A stretch of 64,000 nt of DNA from Cryptomeria japonica (GCF_030272615.1 NC_081409.1:881116220-881180219), one strand, 5' to 3'; positions 33,952 to 46,185 are shown, counted from the first letter of the stretch. Notes: a model not told the origin generated them from the sequence alone. Made by a program: numbers and translations.

Positions 33952-35175
33952 TGTAAAGCAGAAAATCGATCGAACCCTAGTTGCTCTCCCCTCTTCCAAC
34001 TCCAAGGAGAGAGAAGGGAGGTTGCTAGGGTTGATGGTTTTCGCTTGGGAGACTTTACATTCAAAAGAGGGGTTGAAACCCACAAGATCCAATCCCACGC
34101 AATGCAAGATTGGATGCTAAATGAGTTTCAAGGGTTAAGACAACAAGGCTACCCTCTTTTGTAAAGATTGTGCATAGGAGAATTAAGCTAGGAATGCATA
34201 GAAAGTGACAAAGATTCGCTTATAAACTGAGTTAGGGATATAGGATGAAGCTACGGACCTGGAATTATTAGTAAAATGTCGATACGGTGCTGTCCTACAA
34301 ATTTGAGCAAAAGTTGTCGAGACGATGGCGCCCGAGCGCCACGGTCCTCCAAAAAATCCGCGAAACGAAGGGGGATCTGTTCGTCTCTGCACAAGGATTC
34401 CAGATCTTCAATTTCAGCCACGTACCTACAACCTACACACAGAAAAGCGAAGACGATTGGGGGGTTAGGGATTAGGGGTTTGCCTTTAGGTCAAACCCCG
34501 GTTTTGGAATTAACCAAGAAATGAGAAATGTTGTAAATGTAAATGTCTGTAATGTAAAACAAGTACTAATACCTTGTTGTAAGGATGTTTGTATCCTTAT
34601 GTGCGAAGGTATAGATGTTGTATGTTGTATGTTGTATGTGATAAGTGATCTCCTCTTCAATGGTTGAATCCTTGTCTTGAATGCAACACTTAGCCTTGAA
34701 TGGAGACTTAGAATGATCAATTGCTTGAAAGAATGCTTGAATGCTTGAATGCTTGAATGCTTGAGTAGAGTTTCCATGCTTTTTTCATCATGCCAAATGA
34801 GAGAGGAAAATGTAGTTTATATACTTGCCAATTAGGGTTAAAAGACTGATTTTTCCGACCTTAGGCCGACCAGGAAAGATAATTTCCAATTTGCAAACAA
34901 AAAGACCCAAAGTCCCATAGGAGACCGGGCCCAAAATAGGGCCAGGGACCAGGGCGCTAGGCGCCATGGTCCTGGGGGACCAGGGCATTGGGCGCTCTGG
35001 TCCCACCTCCCAGGACAGCAAGGTGCAAAGGAGGTTCAGGCTAGGGTGCTTGAAAATGCAGTTTTTGGTGTCGTAAATAGGTTTCGGGGTCTCCATTCAG
35101 GTTTCGTGTTGCGTCACCATCGTGAAGACCGAAATGTAGTCAAAATTGCAAGTGTCACAATTTTAGGACGCTACA
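33952..35175 (-). repeat. B1 3' LTR
   Basis: Minus-strand ends TGTAGCGTCC and GCTTTACA. TATATAAAC at 34815-34823 with an upstream CCCTAATTGG makes a plausible core promoter. It has a ~30-bp segment (at about 34960-34990) that is absent from the partner LTR, and (TGCTTGAA)n and (TGTATGT)n short repeats. GC-rich near-palindromes sit at 34321-34350 and 34946-35003. Confidence 0.93.
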
Positions 35176-35190
35176 TTTAGCCCCCACTTT
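35176..35190 (-). promoter_or_regulatory. B1 polypurine tract
   Basis: Minus-strand AAAGTGGGGGCTAAA directly before the 3' LTR. The same sequence precedes the B2 LTR. Confidence 0.85.
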
Positions 35191-35919
35191 AGCGGGAGTA
35201 TGTATGCTCATACTTCCGGTAAGGTACAAGGAAACAATATTGAAAAACTTTCACCACGTGAAGGAGGCAAGATACACCAAGCCCCCAGTGGACTAAGGAT
35301 CTTACGACTTTGATTGACAAAGTAAAAGGGAAGATCATGAGAGAGAACCATGACTATCAGTAGTAAGGTTCCCTCACTATGAGTCATGCAAGAGAAATAC
35401 CAAAAATTTTCAAGGCAAAGCTAAGTTCGCGAAGAAATTTTCAAGTATCTTGAAGGGATAGACGGGGTGTATGCCCCCCTATGTTAAAGCGATCGCACAC
35501 GCCTCAACGGGGGTGATTGTCTTAACGTAGTGATACACATAAGAAATGAGAAAGGAAAGGAGCACGTTATTGCAAGGATTTAGCCCCCAAGTGTGAGATA
35601 AACCCAAGGATAATAGACACAAAACACAAAGCACGAGGTGACTTCGCTTTCCTCGGGGTCAGTATGCTGTATGATAAGTCATGTATATATATCATATGTA
35701 TGTATGCATAATTGTTCTTCATTCCCCAATCAAGGAAGGTCACCTAGAAGAAGAGAACACATGTGTCTTTTGAGTTAACATGAGAGAGACCAAAAGAGAT
35801 CTCAATGCTTTGCATCGTCCTCAAGTAGACAACACTAAGGACAACAAATAGAAGAATGAGAATAACATATAGAAGAAGTAACAAAAGAGAGGAGGAGAGA
35901 ATTTGCTATGCTAATGTAA
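35191..35919 (-). other. B1 3' non-coding region
   Basis: About 730 bp between the tail frame and the PPT, shared with B2 at 44554-45282. Contains a GCGATCGC-centred stretch with TTAAAGC on one side. No gene. Confidence 0.6.
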
Positions 35920-37641
35920 CTAGTGTAGCACGTCATCTACCCCCCGATCTTGCTGATCAATGTTTCGGGAAGGCAGGGAACACACTAGAGGAGGAACATC
36001 CAACACAGCGGATGGAGCTATCACAAGGTCCAAACAAGGGCTATGTTCATGTTCCAAGCCACGTTGTTCTTGTCTAGGAGCTAGGATAAGTGCTTTAGAA
36101 AATTCGTTAGATAAATGGTTATCAATATCAACAAGTTCATATTCACTATCAGAAGCAAGAGGAGTAACATTTTCATCATGAATAACATTTTCATCTATAG
36201 GATCATCAAGATTTATAAAAATAGGGTCTTTAATTCGCACAGGATCAAGACCATCATGCATCTTATGTTTAGGAGATTTTGGAGAAAATGGAATAATGCT
36301 TGTTGAAGGTGTTTTTGGAGATTGCAAAGTTTGAGAAGCAGCTGCGTGAGCTCTAAGATGACGCTTTCGTCGACGTTCGCGTGCAGAACGATTTCGTCTA
36401 GTCTTAGTAGCAAGTGGAGAAGATTGAGGAGGAGGAATGTTCTCATCCCTATCACTTGGGTGTTTAGGTTGTGGTCTCTTAGGCTGGATAATAAGAGAAG
36501 AAGAAGGTCTCTTCTCTCTATAAAAAGAAGGAGGAGGAACTGCTCCATATAAAGGAGGAATATTTGGTTTAGGAAGAAGACCAAGTCCATCATGACGAGG
36601 AGGTATAGGTCTACTTTTAGAAGGTTTATTAGGCATAGACATAGTCACATCCATAGGGATGGGTTGGGAATCTTCTTGAGGAAAGAAATTAGTTTTATCT
36701 TTCAAAGGAAGAACTTCCTTCTCAAGAACGATAGGAATATCAAGTTTGGGTGTTCTAGGTTCACTTAAAGATAGGATCATCTCTGTTTTCCATTTTTGAT
36801 AAGATTTGAAAAGATGATCACTTCGCGGAGGAAGGGATTGGAATTGTTTAGGCCAAAAGTAATCAATAGGAACGCTAGAGGTTCTTTCAGCTGGTTTAAA
36901 GAGACTATGATTGACAGTAACAACTTCACCATTATGGGGAAATTTCAAACATTTGTGAATAGGAGAAGCAATAGCTTTCATGGAAGATAGCCAAGGATAG
37001 CCAAGCTTCACACGAAATTGTTCGGGCGAAGGAATAATAGAAAAGTTCACATCAAGGGATTTGTTATGGACGTCAATAGGTAATGTAATAGAACCAATTG
37101 CAGGAGAAGAAAATGCATCAAATAATTTCACAACCACATCTGTTTTGTCATAAATCACTTGATTCAATTGCAAAGTAAAAAGAAATTCTTCAGTAATAAC
37201 ATTAACCATGCACGAAGGATCAATAAGCACTCCACGGCAAGGTGTATTCTTGACTGTTGCAACTATGTATAAACGACCATCAGGTGCCTTGATAGTTTCA
37301 CTAGAATCAAATGTGATGGAAGGTTCTTTAGGGTTTTCTTTCTGCTCTATAAAGTTAATCACATTCGGAGTCATAGACACAAGACCATCAGATGAGAGAG
37401 AGGAATCATTAGTCTCAATCGCATTAGAGGTATGAGAAGGTAATGGATCAGTAAAAATTTGAAGATTTTGGTTAGGAGGAGCTATAGATGTATTGCCTTT
37501 ATCATTCACTCCAGAAACAGAGATAGTATGTGATTGTTCCAACTGTTGTTGACTGCTATCACCCTTATCACTCGGAGCCATAGGATGTGATTGTTCCATT
37601 TGACTCACAGTCAGTTGATAATTGTGAAGAGTTGCACACAA
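35920..37641 (-). pseudogene. B1 gag C-part, protease and basic tail
   Basis: A 573-codon frame following the TAG that ends the capsid frame. It lacks the CX2HX4HX4C knuckle that B2 has at the same place: GDSSQQ is joined to QLEQSHTISVS by an in-frame deletion. The protease-like part has GVLIDPSCMVNVITEEF and KLGYPWLSSMKAIA, then LKFPHNG. The catalytic Asp is kept, but the usual D-[S/T/G]-G is DPS, so activity is doubtful. The tail is proline-rich with an arginine cluster, TRRNRSARERRRKRHLRAH, and then acidic. No RT follows. Without nucleocapsid, this copy could not package RNA by itself. Confidence 0.8.
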
Positions 37642-39024
37642 CTATTGGAAAGAAGTAAACTCAGAAAACAGAAGTTTGTCTCGAATATCTTTTTGTAAAT
37701 TAGAAATAAAGATTCTCTGAATATCATTGTCAGGCACTGGAAAAGAAATTTGAGCATACAAATGCTTATATCTACCAATGAAATCAGTCACTTTTTCTTT
37801 AACACCTTGTTTACAATGCATTAAATCAGTCAAAGTAACTTTAGGACTTATATTGTTTTGAAATTGTTGAATGAAAGCATTTGCAAGTTGTTCGAAAGAA
37901 GTAATAGAATAAGAAGGCAACGAGCAATACCATTGTAGGGCTTTGTCTCTTAATGTTCTAGTAAACAATTTTGCAAGCAACCTTTGGTCATAAGCAAAAT
38001 CGGTACAAATTGTTTGAAAAGTCTTAACATGTGTTAGAGGATCTCCTTTACCATTATAAAGCTCCAAATGCGGGATTTCAACATGTTTAGGAGGGATAGC
38101 TCAAACAATGTCAAGAGAAAGTGGGCTCGCAACATCAAATGTGGGCACACTAAACTTAGATTGATTCATAGAGGCAATTTGTTGCTGTAAAGAAGAGACA
38201 GTTTGTGGAAGATTGTTAATGGTCGCTTTAGTCGAAGAATTCATATTAGATGTGTTAGATTGAGATGGAGGTGTTATGTTATTGAAAGAAGGTAAAGAGT
38301 AAGGTGGTGGGACTCTATGATAATTAGTCATAGGAGATGATTGGACAGGAGGAACACTACAAGGAGGAATGGAATGATTGAATGAATTGCCCCCTTGCGT
38401 CATGTTCATTTGTGGAGATATAATAGGGACACTCATTGAAGGAGTGAATGAAGAAATCGGATTGAATGAAGGAAGAGGGTTAATTGAAGAGGAAGGATTG
38501 CCCCCATGACTAATGATCACAGGAGGAATGTCTTGTGTAGAAGTAGCCATTATGTTTGATGTAAAGGTAGGTATGCTAGCAATAGGAGTCGTCAAAGGAA
38601 TAGAATGATTGACTTGAGTAGGAGGTTGTGTATAACCCAAATTTTCAGCACAACTCTTCATAGGCATTACATTTGAATCCACAATGTGTGCAATACCACG
38701 CAAAATATCAATTCCATTCTTATCACTTTGAAGCATACATTTTAGACCCTCAATTAAAGGAAGAGCTTGACTATCGGGGTATTCTTGAGACATCCATTGT
38801 CAAAAATCGTCAAATTGGTTATCCAATTTCGAAAGTTGTTCTTCAGAAACCTTATGGAGAGCTTGTTCATCATTGGGAGGATTAGAGGAATTACCCATGT
38901 CCTCGTTAAAAAGGCTATTCAAATTAGGTTCCATCTCCTCAATAATTAAACCTCGGAAAGACTTAATTCTACGGCTTCGTCTAACGGGAATAGTGTAAGT
39001 AGGGCTTATTGTTGTAAAACTCAT
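37642..39024 (-). pseudogene. B1 gag, N-terminal and capsid region
   Basis: Starts MSFTTISPTYTIPVRRSRR at 39024. A TGA stands at 38800-38802 (CAA in B2), another at 38101-38103, and the frame ends in TAG at 37642-37644. The middle is proline/serine/asparagine-rich. The last ~140 codons are the retrotransposon gag domain: LELYNGKGDPLTHVKTFQTI, FTRTLRDKALQWYCSLPSYS, SFEQLANAFIQQFQ. The capsid part is intact as a frame (38067-37645). Confidence 0.85.
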
Positions 39025-40182
39025 GCACTAGAAAGAGAGAGAAGATTTTGAATTTAGAGGTAGCAATTTTTAGTAAAATCAGCCAATCTTCTGGATTTAA
39101 GCTGTTAAATGCAATCACGACAGTCTCCCGAAATTTCAAAAAATATGTCCGGGACCGTGGCGCTCGGAGTGCAACACGGTCCTTGCAACTTTTTTCGAAA
39201 TTTGCAGGGATGAAAGGTATGATGATTTTAAAGCTAATCTAAAAAAATTGAGTGATTTTAGGATCTGTAGATAGGCCAAATTAAAGTTGCAAATTCAAAA
39301 TTGAACCCTATCAAGATTGTCGAAAAATGCAAAATTTGAATTTTGAAAAAGAGAGGGAAACTGAAATTTTGAATTTTATGATTTTAGAGGGAAATGCCAA
39401 AAGCAATGCAAGTTCTGAAATTCAAAAATTGACTCAATTTCACGCAAAATTCAATTTTGAAAGTGGAAATCAAAGTTGTTGTAATTAAGCACTTAATTTC
39501 AAAAGTCACAAATTGCAAGAATTTGAATAAAGCACTGAAATTTCGAATGAGTGCAAACACACTTTTCAGATTTAGGATAGTAAGAACACAATTTTGTCAC
39601 AAAATTTCAATTTCGATGACTTTTGAATGTTTAGAAGCCTTAAACCAAGCAATCACAAGACCAACTTTGACTGTAATTTTGAAAGTGTTATAATTGATAA
39701 AATCAGCCAAAATTCTGGATTTTAGCAGGAAAATACAGTAAGATCTAGCTCCCGAAATTTCAGAAAAAATGTCGAGGACGATGGCGCTCGGAGTGCACAC
39801 GGTCCTCGCAACTTTTTTCCAAATTTTTAGGGATGAAAGATATTGTGATTTTATTGCGGAATCCAAAGTTACAGCTGATTTGGAGATGTTTTGATCGGTC
39901 AAATTGTCGGACAAAGGTTGAATCAAGAGGGTTTCAAAAATTAGGGTTTTGACACTTAACCACTTAATTTTCAAAATTAAAGCACAAATATGAATTGATA
40001 ATTTGTAATAGAAGGGTAGATCTGAAACAAGCATTAACATTTAGACATTTCACAAGCTTAATTACTAAAAAGAAAATTTAGGGTTTTTATGCAATCACCT
40101 CTAAAATTTTGCAAAAGATCAAACATGGAAATGTAATCAAGGAATCAATTTTCAGATCTAATCATGAATAATCAGAAAGGAT
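39025..40182 (-). other. B1 5' leader
   Basis: About 1.15 kb of A/T-rich sequence between primer site and gag. It holds an internal ~170-bp duplication (about 39075-39250 and 39690-39870), each copy with a GC-rich inverted motif (39149-39184; 39773-39808). A 147-codon frame here is broken relative to B2 and looks like chance. Confidence 0.7.
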
Positions 40183-40201
40183 GTTCACGTCGGGTTCACC
40201 A
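40183..40201 (-). promoter_or_regulatory. B1 primer binding site
   Basis: Minus-strand TGGTGAACCCGACGTGAAC, three bases after the LTR end. B2 has one change (GATG for GACG) at the same place. The tRNA is not identified. Confidence 0.8.
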
Positions 40202-40204
40202 AAA

Positions 40205-41397
40205 TGTAAAGCGGAAAATCGGTCGAACCCTAGTTGCTCTCCCCTCTTCCAACTCCAAGGAGAGAGAAGGGAGGTTGCTAGGGTTGATGGTTTTCGCTTG
40301 GGAGACTTTACATTCAAAAGAGGGGTTGAATCCCACAAGATCCAATCCCACGCAATGCAAGATTGGATGCTAAATGAGTTTCAAGGGTTAAGACAACAAG
40401 GCTACCCTCTTTTGTAAAGATTGTGCATAGGAGAATTAAGCTAGGAATGCATAGAAAGTGACAAAGATTCGCTTATAAACTGAGTTAGGGATATAGGATG
40501 AAGCTGCGGACCTGGAATTAGCAGTAAAATGTTGATACGGCATTGTTCTGCAAATTTGAGCGAAAGTTGCCAGGACGATGGCACCCGAGCGCCACGGTCC
40601 TCCCAAAAATCCGCGAAACGAAGGGGGATCTGTTCGTCTCTGCACAAGGATTCCAGATCTTCAATTTCAGCCGCGTACCCGCAACCTACACACAGAAAAG
40701 TGAAGACGATTGGGGGGTTAGGGATTAGGGGTTTGCCTTTAGGTCAAACCCCAGTTTTGGAATTAACCAAGAAATGAGCAATGCTGTAAATGTAAATGTC
40801 TGTAATGTAAAACAAGTACTAATACCTTGTTGTAAGGATGTTTGTATCCTTATGTGCGAAGGTATAGATGTTGTATGTTGTATGTTGTATGTGATAAGTG
40901 ATCTCCTCTTCAATGGTTGAATCCTTGTCTTGAATGCAACACTTAGCCTTGAATGGAGACTTAGAATGATCAATTGCTTGAAAGAATGCTTGAATGCTTG
41001 AATGCTTGAATGCTTGAGTAGAGTTTCCACGCTTTTTCCATCATGCCAAATGAGAGAGGAAAATGTAGTTTATATACTTGCCAATTAGGGTTAAAAGACT
41101 GATTTTTCCGACCTTAGGCCGACCAGGAAAGATAATTTCCAATTTGCAAACAAAAAGACCCGAAGTCCCATAGGAGACCGGGCCCAAAATAGGGCCAGGG
41201 ACCAGGGCGCTGGGCGCTCTGGTCCCACCTCCCGGGACAGCAGGGTGCAAAGGAGGTTCAGGCCAGGGTGCTTGAAAATGCAATTTTTGGTGTCGTAAAT
41301 AGGTTTCGGGGTCTCCATTCAGGTTCCGTGTTGTGTCGCCATCGTGAAGACCGAAATGTAGTCGAAATTGCAAGTGTCACAATTTTAGGATGCTACA
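40205..41397 (-). repeat. B1 5' LTR
   Basis: Close match to 33952-35175 apart from a ~30-bp gap and scattered substitutions. TATATAAAC is at 41068-41076 on the minus strand. It is followed directly by the ACTTG duplication. Confidence 0.93.
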
Positions 41398-41450
41398 ACT
41401 TGATTTCAACATTTTCAAAAAATTGTACAACTAAAAATGTGTTCAATTAC

Positions 41451-42360
41451 CTTCTTCCCATGTTTTGGCATCTTCGAGGAACTCTTTTTCTTAGGACTAG
41501 CTCTAGAATAAAATGAGATATTAACATGAGATATTAGTACAGATAATAAATGAAACATAATATTAAAAATATAAAATAAAGTGACTTGCATATTCCATCA
41601 AAACAATACATAAAAAGGGTTGTACAAAATATGATACCGTATAGCCTTGTAGGCCAAAATCGATTGCTGAGAGCATGATGTCATCAATCTTGGACATTTC
41701 ATCCCCTGTCAACACCTACAAACCATAAATTGGACCAAGCATTAAAGATAGCTAGTATATCTTGTATTTTTTTGAATTCAAAGTGTACTATTCTATTTTA
41801 ACATGTTACAAAATTTATACCTCAGGCATCGAAGTTGCAGCTATAGTAACTGGGGGAGGAGTATGGGATACCGCTGTTGCATCATCTATCCCTGAGCAAC
41901 TGACATACATATGTTGGATGGCCTCTCTTTCGCCACCTAATGGCTCATCATCCAATACAATAGGGTGTGCTGATGACGCCCCATGCTCGATGATGACACT
42001 AGTCAATGTTGCGGCCGCCTAAAGAGTCTCTAGCTCCATCAACTATTTCATATATACTGGGACAACCTAATGCACCTTTGGTTTGGGTGCTAGGGAGCGA
42101 TGACTCTCCACAGGTAATCGCCTATGGATTCTAGGTCTATCTTGGGCAGAGCCACCACCTCTACCATGGAACTCTGTCATGTCAAAATAGTTTGGGTGCA
42201 CATTGAGCACAAACTCACAATATACTTTTCTCAAAAAATATATCAAGGTGGATCAACAAAGACCATCCACCACCTCTGCCAAAAAAGATTCTTCATCTGC
42301 ACATTGGTACACCAATGTATGGGAAAATTTGCATTAAGAGGTAATGACTGACCAGTTTTG
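41451..42360 (-). pseudogene. Decayed multi-exon gene, middle exons
   Basis: Three minus-strand blocks. From 42360 down to 41821 a frame with Gln-to-stop changes reads VYCEFVLNVHPNYFDMTEFH, RIHRRLPVESHRSLAPKPKV, then VPVYMK, LMELETL, LTSVIIEHGASSAHPIVLDD and ends at a GT donor after ATSMPE. Exon 41638-41715 (78 bp, phase 0) reads VLTGDEMSKIDDIMLSAIDF. Exon 41451-41502 reads SPKKKSSSKMPKHGKK, basic and nuclear-signal-like; its acceptor does not fit phase 0 cleanly. Stops in the first block are mainly TAG where CAG is expected. The product is unrecognised. Confidence 0.5.
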
Positions 42361-43079
42361 GGATCAACGAAAAAGGGCACATATTTGTTGTTTAGTAATA
42401 TTTTTGTTTTTTACTCCATTGTATGATAGCCCATTCGCATAGATTGACAACACCTATCCCTAAAACTTCCCCATTTAGTAATTTGTGTGGAAACAACTAT
42501 GGCACCACTAGATAATGTTTCTAGGCTAGTGGCGACGTATTGATGATGGTAAAGTTCATAAGTTTTCAATTTAACAATCAGTCTATTGATTTTAGACGTA
42601 TTTTGTCCTAACTAATTAATTAATTGCTCCTGTGTTTCGGGTGTGCAGTCAAAAGGAGGAATTGGGGGTTGTTCTTGTGTGTTTCGGGTGTGCTACTAGT
42701 ATGAGGAATGGTCTCCTACAGGGGACCCTCATCCTTTGAGGTTTTATAATATAAATCATCCAAAAAAGGAAATCATTCTAGTTCATAGCCATTCCACCCT
42801 CTACATCATCAAACTCCATATCTGAAACATTGTGAGCATCCTGGCTAGCTAAAGACTTAGGGTTTTTCAGAATAGGGGAGGGTTTAACCTCATGAGCTTT
42901 AGAATACTCCATAATTAGGAGGATTAAAGCCTCACATTGAATAGGATTATCCTCATTCTTAAAATTCTTACGAATGGATAGCTATAGAGAAGATAACAAA
43001 TAAAATAAAATGAAAATTATTTTGTCATGCCTAAAATGTTTTAGAATTGTGAAATGGTAAGAAAAGATGCTAGCAAAGT
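42361..43079 (-). other. Gap region of the decayed gene
   Basis: Minus-strand reading gives short pieces only (FFVDPKTGQSLPLNANFPIH ends near 42310). Contains a direct repeat, TGTGTTTCGGGTGTGC, at about 42630 and 42676. No certain exon. Confidence 0.4.
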
Positions 43080-43297
43080 GACCATCAAGGGTTATGTACC
43101 TCATTATGAACTCTGCCATGTCCCCCTAGAGACTTTGAAGGTCTAACCTATTGTAGCCACCATCTGGGTTCTTCTTAACCCTTCTTCTTATACTATGTTT
43201 TTCATTAAAAACTAAGACCTGGCTTCTTCTGAATTCTTCCTTTCCCTGAAAAATTTCCTACCCTCCATACTAAGCCTAGAAATCTCAGCAATAAAGG
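43080..43297 (-). pseudogene. Decayed gene, 5' coding exon, part interrupted by B2
   Basis: Minus-strand frame PFIAEISRLSMEGRKFFRER, then KNSEEARS and a TAG at 43220 region. It is the direct continuation of the frame at 51127-51420: removing B2 and one copy of the 5-bp duplication joins ...VEFRIDE to PFIAEIS without a shift. The layout 'VYGVEF.I.E..I.EIS.L..EGRKFFR' resembles N-terminal domains of some plant transposon-associated proteins as I recall them; that is a weak inference. Confidence 0.55.
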
Positions 43298-44538
43298 TGT
43301 AAAGCGGAAAATCGCGATCGAACCCTAGTTGGTCTCCCCTCTTCCGACTCCGAGGAGAGAGAAGGGAGGTTCGCTAGGATTCGATGGTTTTTCACTTAGG
43401 GGAGAGACTTTACATTCAAAAGAGGGGTTGAAACTCATAAGATCCAATCCCACACAATGTAAGATTGGATGCTAAATGAATTTCAAGGGTTAGGAAAGCA
43501 AGGCTACCCTCTTTTGTAAAGAATGTTGTTAAGGAAATTAAGCTAGGAATGCATAGAAAGTCATAAAGATTCGCTTATAAACTGAGTTCGGGTTATAGGA
43601 TGAAGCTGCGGACCTGGAATTAGCAGTAAAATGTCGATACGGCGCTGTCCTGCAAATTTGAGCAAAAGTTGTTGGGACGATGGCGCCCGACGCCACGGTC
43701 CTCCGAAAAATCCGCGAAACGAAGGGGGATCTGTTCATCTCTGCACAAGGATTCCAGATCTTCAATTTCAGCCGCGTACCTGCAACCTACACACAGAAAA
43801 GCCAAGACGATTGGGGGGTTAGGAATTAGGGGTTTTCCTTTAGGTCAAACCCCGGTTTTGGAATTAACCAAGAAATGAGCAAGAGCTGTAAATGTAAATG
43901 ACTGTAAAACAAGTACTAATACCTTGTTCTAAGGATGTTTGTATCCTTATGTGCGAAGGTTTAGATGTTGTATGTTGTATGTTGTATGTTGTAGCATGTA
44001 GTATGTGATCTCCTCTTCAATGGTTGAATCCTTGTCTTGAATGCAACACTTAGCCTTGAATGGAGACTTGAAATGATCAATTGCTTGAAGGAATGCTTGA
44101 ATGCTTGAATGCTTGAGTATAATTTCCACGCTTTTGTACACATATCCTCTTCATCCAAATGAGAGAGAAAAATGTAGTTTATATATTTGTCAATTAGGGC
44201 TAATAGACTGATTTTCCCAACCTTAGGCCGACCAGGAAAGTTAATTTCTAATTTGCAAACAAAAAGACCCGAGACCCCTTAGGAGACCGGGCCCAAAATA
44301 GGACCCAGGGACTAGGGCACTGGGCGCCCTGGTCCTGAAGGACCAGGGTGGTGGGCGCTCTGGTCCCACCTCCCGGGACAGCAGGGTGCAAGGAGGTTCA
44401 GGCCAGGGTGCTTGAAAAATGCAGTTTTCAGTGTCGTGAGCAAGTTTCAGGGTCTCCATTCAGGTTGCGTGTTGCGTCGCCATCGTGAAGACTGAAATGC
44501 AGTCAAAATTGCAAGTGTCACAATTTTAGGACGCTACA
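43298..44538 (-). repeat. B2 3' LTR
   Basis: Ends TGTAGCGTCC and CTTTACA on the minus strand. TATATAAAC at 44177-44185. GC-rich near-palindromes at 43676-43703 and 44303-44365. Confidence 0.93.
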
Positions 44539-44553
44539 TTTAGCCCCCACTTT
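44539..44553 (-). promoter_or_regulatory. B2 polypurine tract
   Basis: Minus-strand AAAGTGGGGGCTAAA beside the 3' LTR, identical to that of B1. Confidence 0.85.
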
Positions 44554-45282
44554 AGTGGGAGTATGTATGCTCATACTTCCGGTAAAGTACAAGGAAACAA
44601 CATTGAAAGACTTTCACCACGTCAAGGAGGCAAGATACACCAAGCCCCCAGTGGACTAAGGATCTTACGACTTCGATTGACAAAGTAAAAGGGAAGATCG
44701 CGAGGAAGAACCATGACTATCAGTAGTAAGGCTCCCTCACTATGAGTCATGCAAGAAAGATATCAAAAAATTCTCAAGGCAAGGTTAAATTTGCCAAAAA
44801 ATTTTCAAGTATCTTGAAAAGATATGAATGGGATGTATGCCCCCCTACGTTAAAGCGATCGCACACGCCTCACCGGGGGTGATTGCTTTAAGGTAGTGAT
44901 ACATATAAGAATGAGAAAGGAAAGGAGCACGTTATCGCAAGGATTTAGCCCCCAAGTGTGAGATAAGCCCAAGGATAATAGACACAAAACACAAAGCACA
45001 AGGTGACTTCGCTTTCCTCGGGGTCAGTATGCTGTATGATAATTCATGTATATATATCATATGTATGTATGCATAATTGTTCTTCATTCCCCAATCAAGG
45101 AAGGTCACCTAGAAGAAGGGAACACATGTGTCTTTTGAGTCAACATGAGAGAGATCGAGAGATCTCAATGCTTTGCATTGTCCTCAAGTAGACAACACCA
45201 AGGACAACAAATAGAAGAATGAGAATAACATATAGAAGAAGTAACAAAAGAGAGGAGGAGAGAATCTGCTATGCTAATGTAA
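44554..45282 (-). other. B2 3' non-coding region
   Basis: Aligned with 35191-35919. ACGTTAAAGCGATCGC at about 44849 is followed after about 30 bases by GATTGCTTTAAGG, a small inverted repeat better preserved here than in B1. No gene. Confidence 0.6.
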
Positions 45283-46185
45283 CTAGTCTACCACGTCATC
45301 TACCCCCCGATCTTGCTGATCAATGTTTCGGGAAGGCAAGGAACACGCTAGAGGAGGAACATCCAACACAGCAGATGGAGCTATCACAAGATCCAAACAA
45401 GGGCTATGTTCATGTTCCGAGCCACATTGTTCTTGTCTAGGAGCTAGGATAAGTGCTTTAGAAAATTCATTAAATAAATGGTTATCAACATCAACAAGTT
45501 CATATTCACTATCAGAAGCAAGAGGAGTAACATTTTCATCATGAATAACATTTTCATCTATATCATCATCAAGATTTATAAAAATAGGATCTTTAACTCG
45601 CACCGGATCAAGACCCTCATGCATCTTATGTTTAGGAGATTTAGGCTCAATGTCCGGCTGAGGAGAAAATGGAATAATGCTTGTTGAAGGTGTTTTTGGA
45701 GATTGTAAAGTTTGAGCTCTAAGACGACGCTTTCGCCGGCGTTCACGTGCAGAACGATTTCGTCTAGTCTTAGTAAGAAGTGGAGAAGACTGAGGAGGAG
45801 GAATGTTCTCATCCTTAGCACTTGGGTGTTTAGGTTGTGGTCTCTTAGGTTGGATAATAGGAGAAGAAGAAGGTCTCTTCTCTCTATAAAAAGAAGGAGG
45901 AGGAGCTGCTCCATATAAAGGAGGAATTTTTGGTTTAGGGAGAAGACCAAGTCCATCATGACGAGGAGGTATAGGTCTACTCTTAGGAAGTTTATTAGGT
46001 ATAGACATAATCACATCCATAGGGATGGGTTGAGAATCTTCTTGAGGAAAGACATTAGTTTTATCTTTCAAAGGAAGAACTTCCTTCTCAAGAATGATAG
46101 GAATATCAAGTTTAGGTGCTCTAGGTTCACTTAGAGATAGGATCATATCTGTTTTCCACTTTTGATAAGATTTGAAAAGATGATC
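45283..46185 (-). pseudogene. B2 basic proline-rich tail after protease
   Basis: Starts SDHLFKSYQKWKT after the TGA at 46186-46188; the first methionine is at 46146. It has KPKIPPLYGAAPPPSFYREK, RPQPKHPSAKDENIPPPQSS, an arginine cluster TRRNRSARERRRKRRLRA, and an acidic end with FINLDDDIDENVIHDENVTP. In B1 the same region is fused to the protease without a stop, where CGA stands instead of TGA, a CpG-type change. It takes the place where RT should begin but has no RT motif. Function unknown; an RNA-binding or nuclear-targeting role is only a guess from composition. Confidence 0.7.

Larger units (their letters stand above)
33952..41397 (-). mobile_element. Element B1: gag-protease LTR retrotransposon without RT/IN
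   Basis: LTRs of 1224 bp (33952-35175) and 1193 bp (40205-41397) are flanked by identical ACTTG at 33947-33951 and 41398-41402. Minus orientation is set by the primer site next to the right LTR, the polypurine tract next to the left LTR and the TATA-like site. The internal region carries gag, protease and a basic proline-rich tail, but no RT, RNase H or integrase. B1 differs from B2 in three gag stops and in lacking the zinc-knuckle segment. It inserted in an intron between exons of the host gene-like locus. Confidence 0.93.

Noticed and set aside
33949-34777. Short frames in the LTRs, repeated in all four LTRs
   Set aside because: They recur only because the LTRs are copies; positions overlap promoter and GC palindromes, and none has a domain.
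36213-36593. Leu-rich 126-codon frame in B1 and 127-codon frame at 45576-45959
   Set aside because: Shadow frames of the proline/arginine-rich tail on the same strand.
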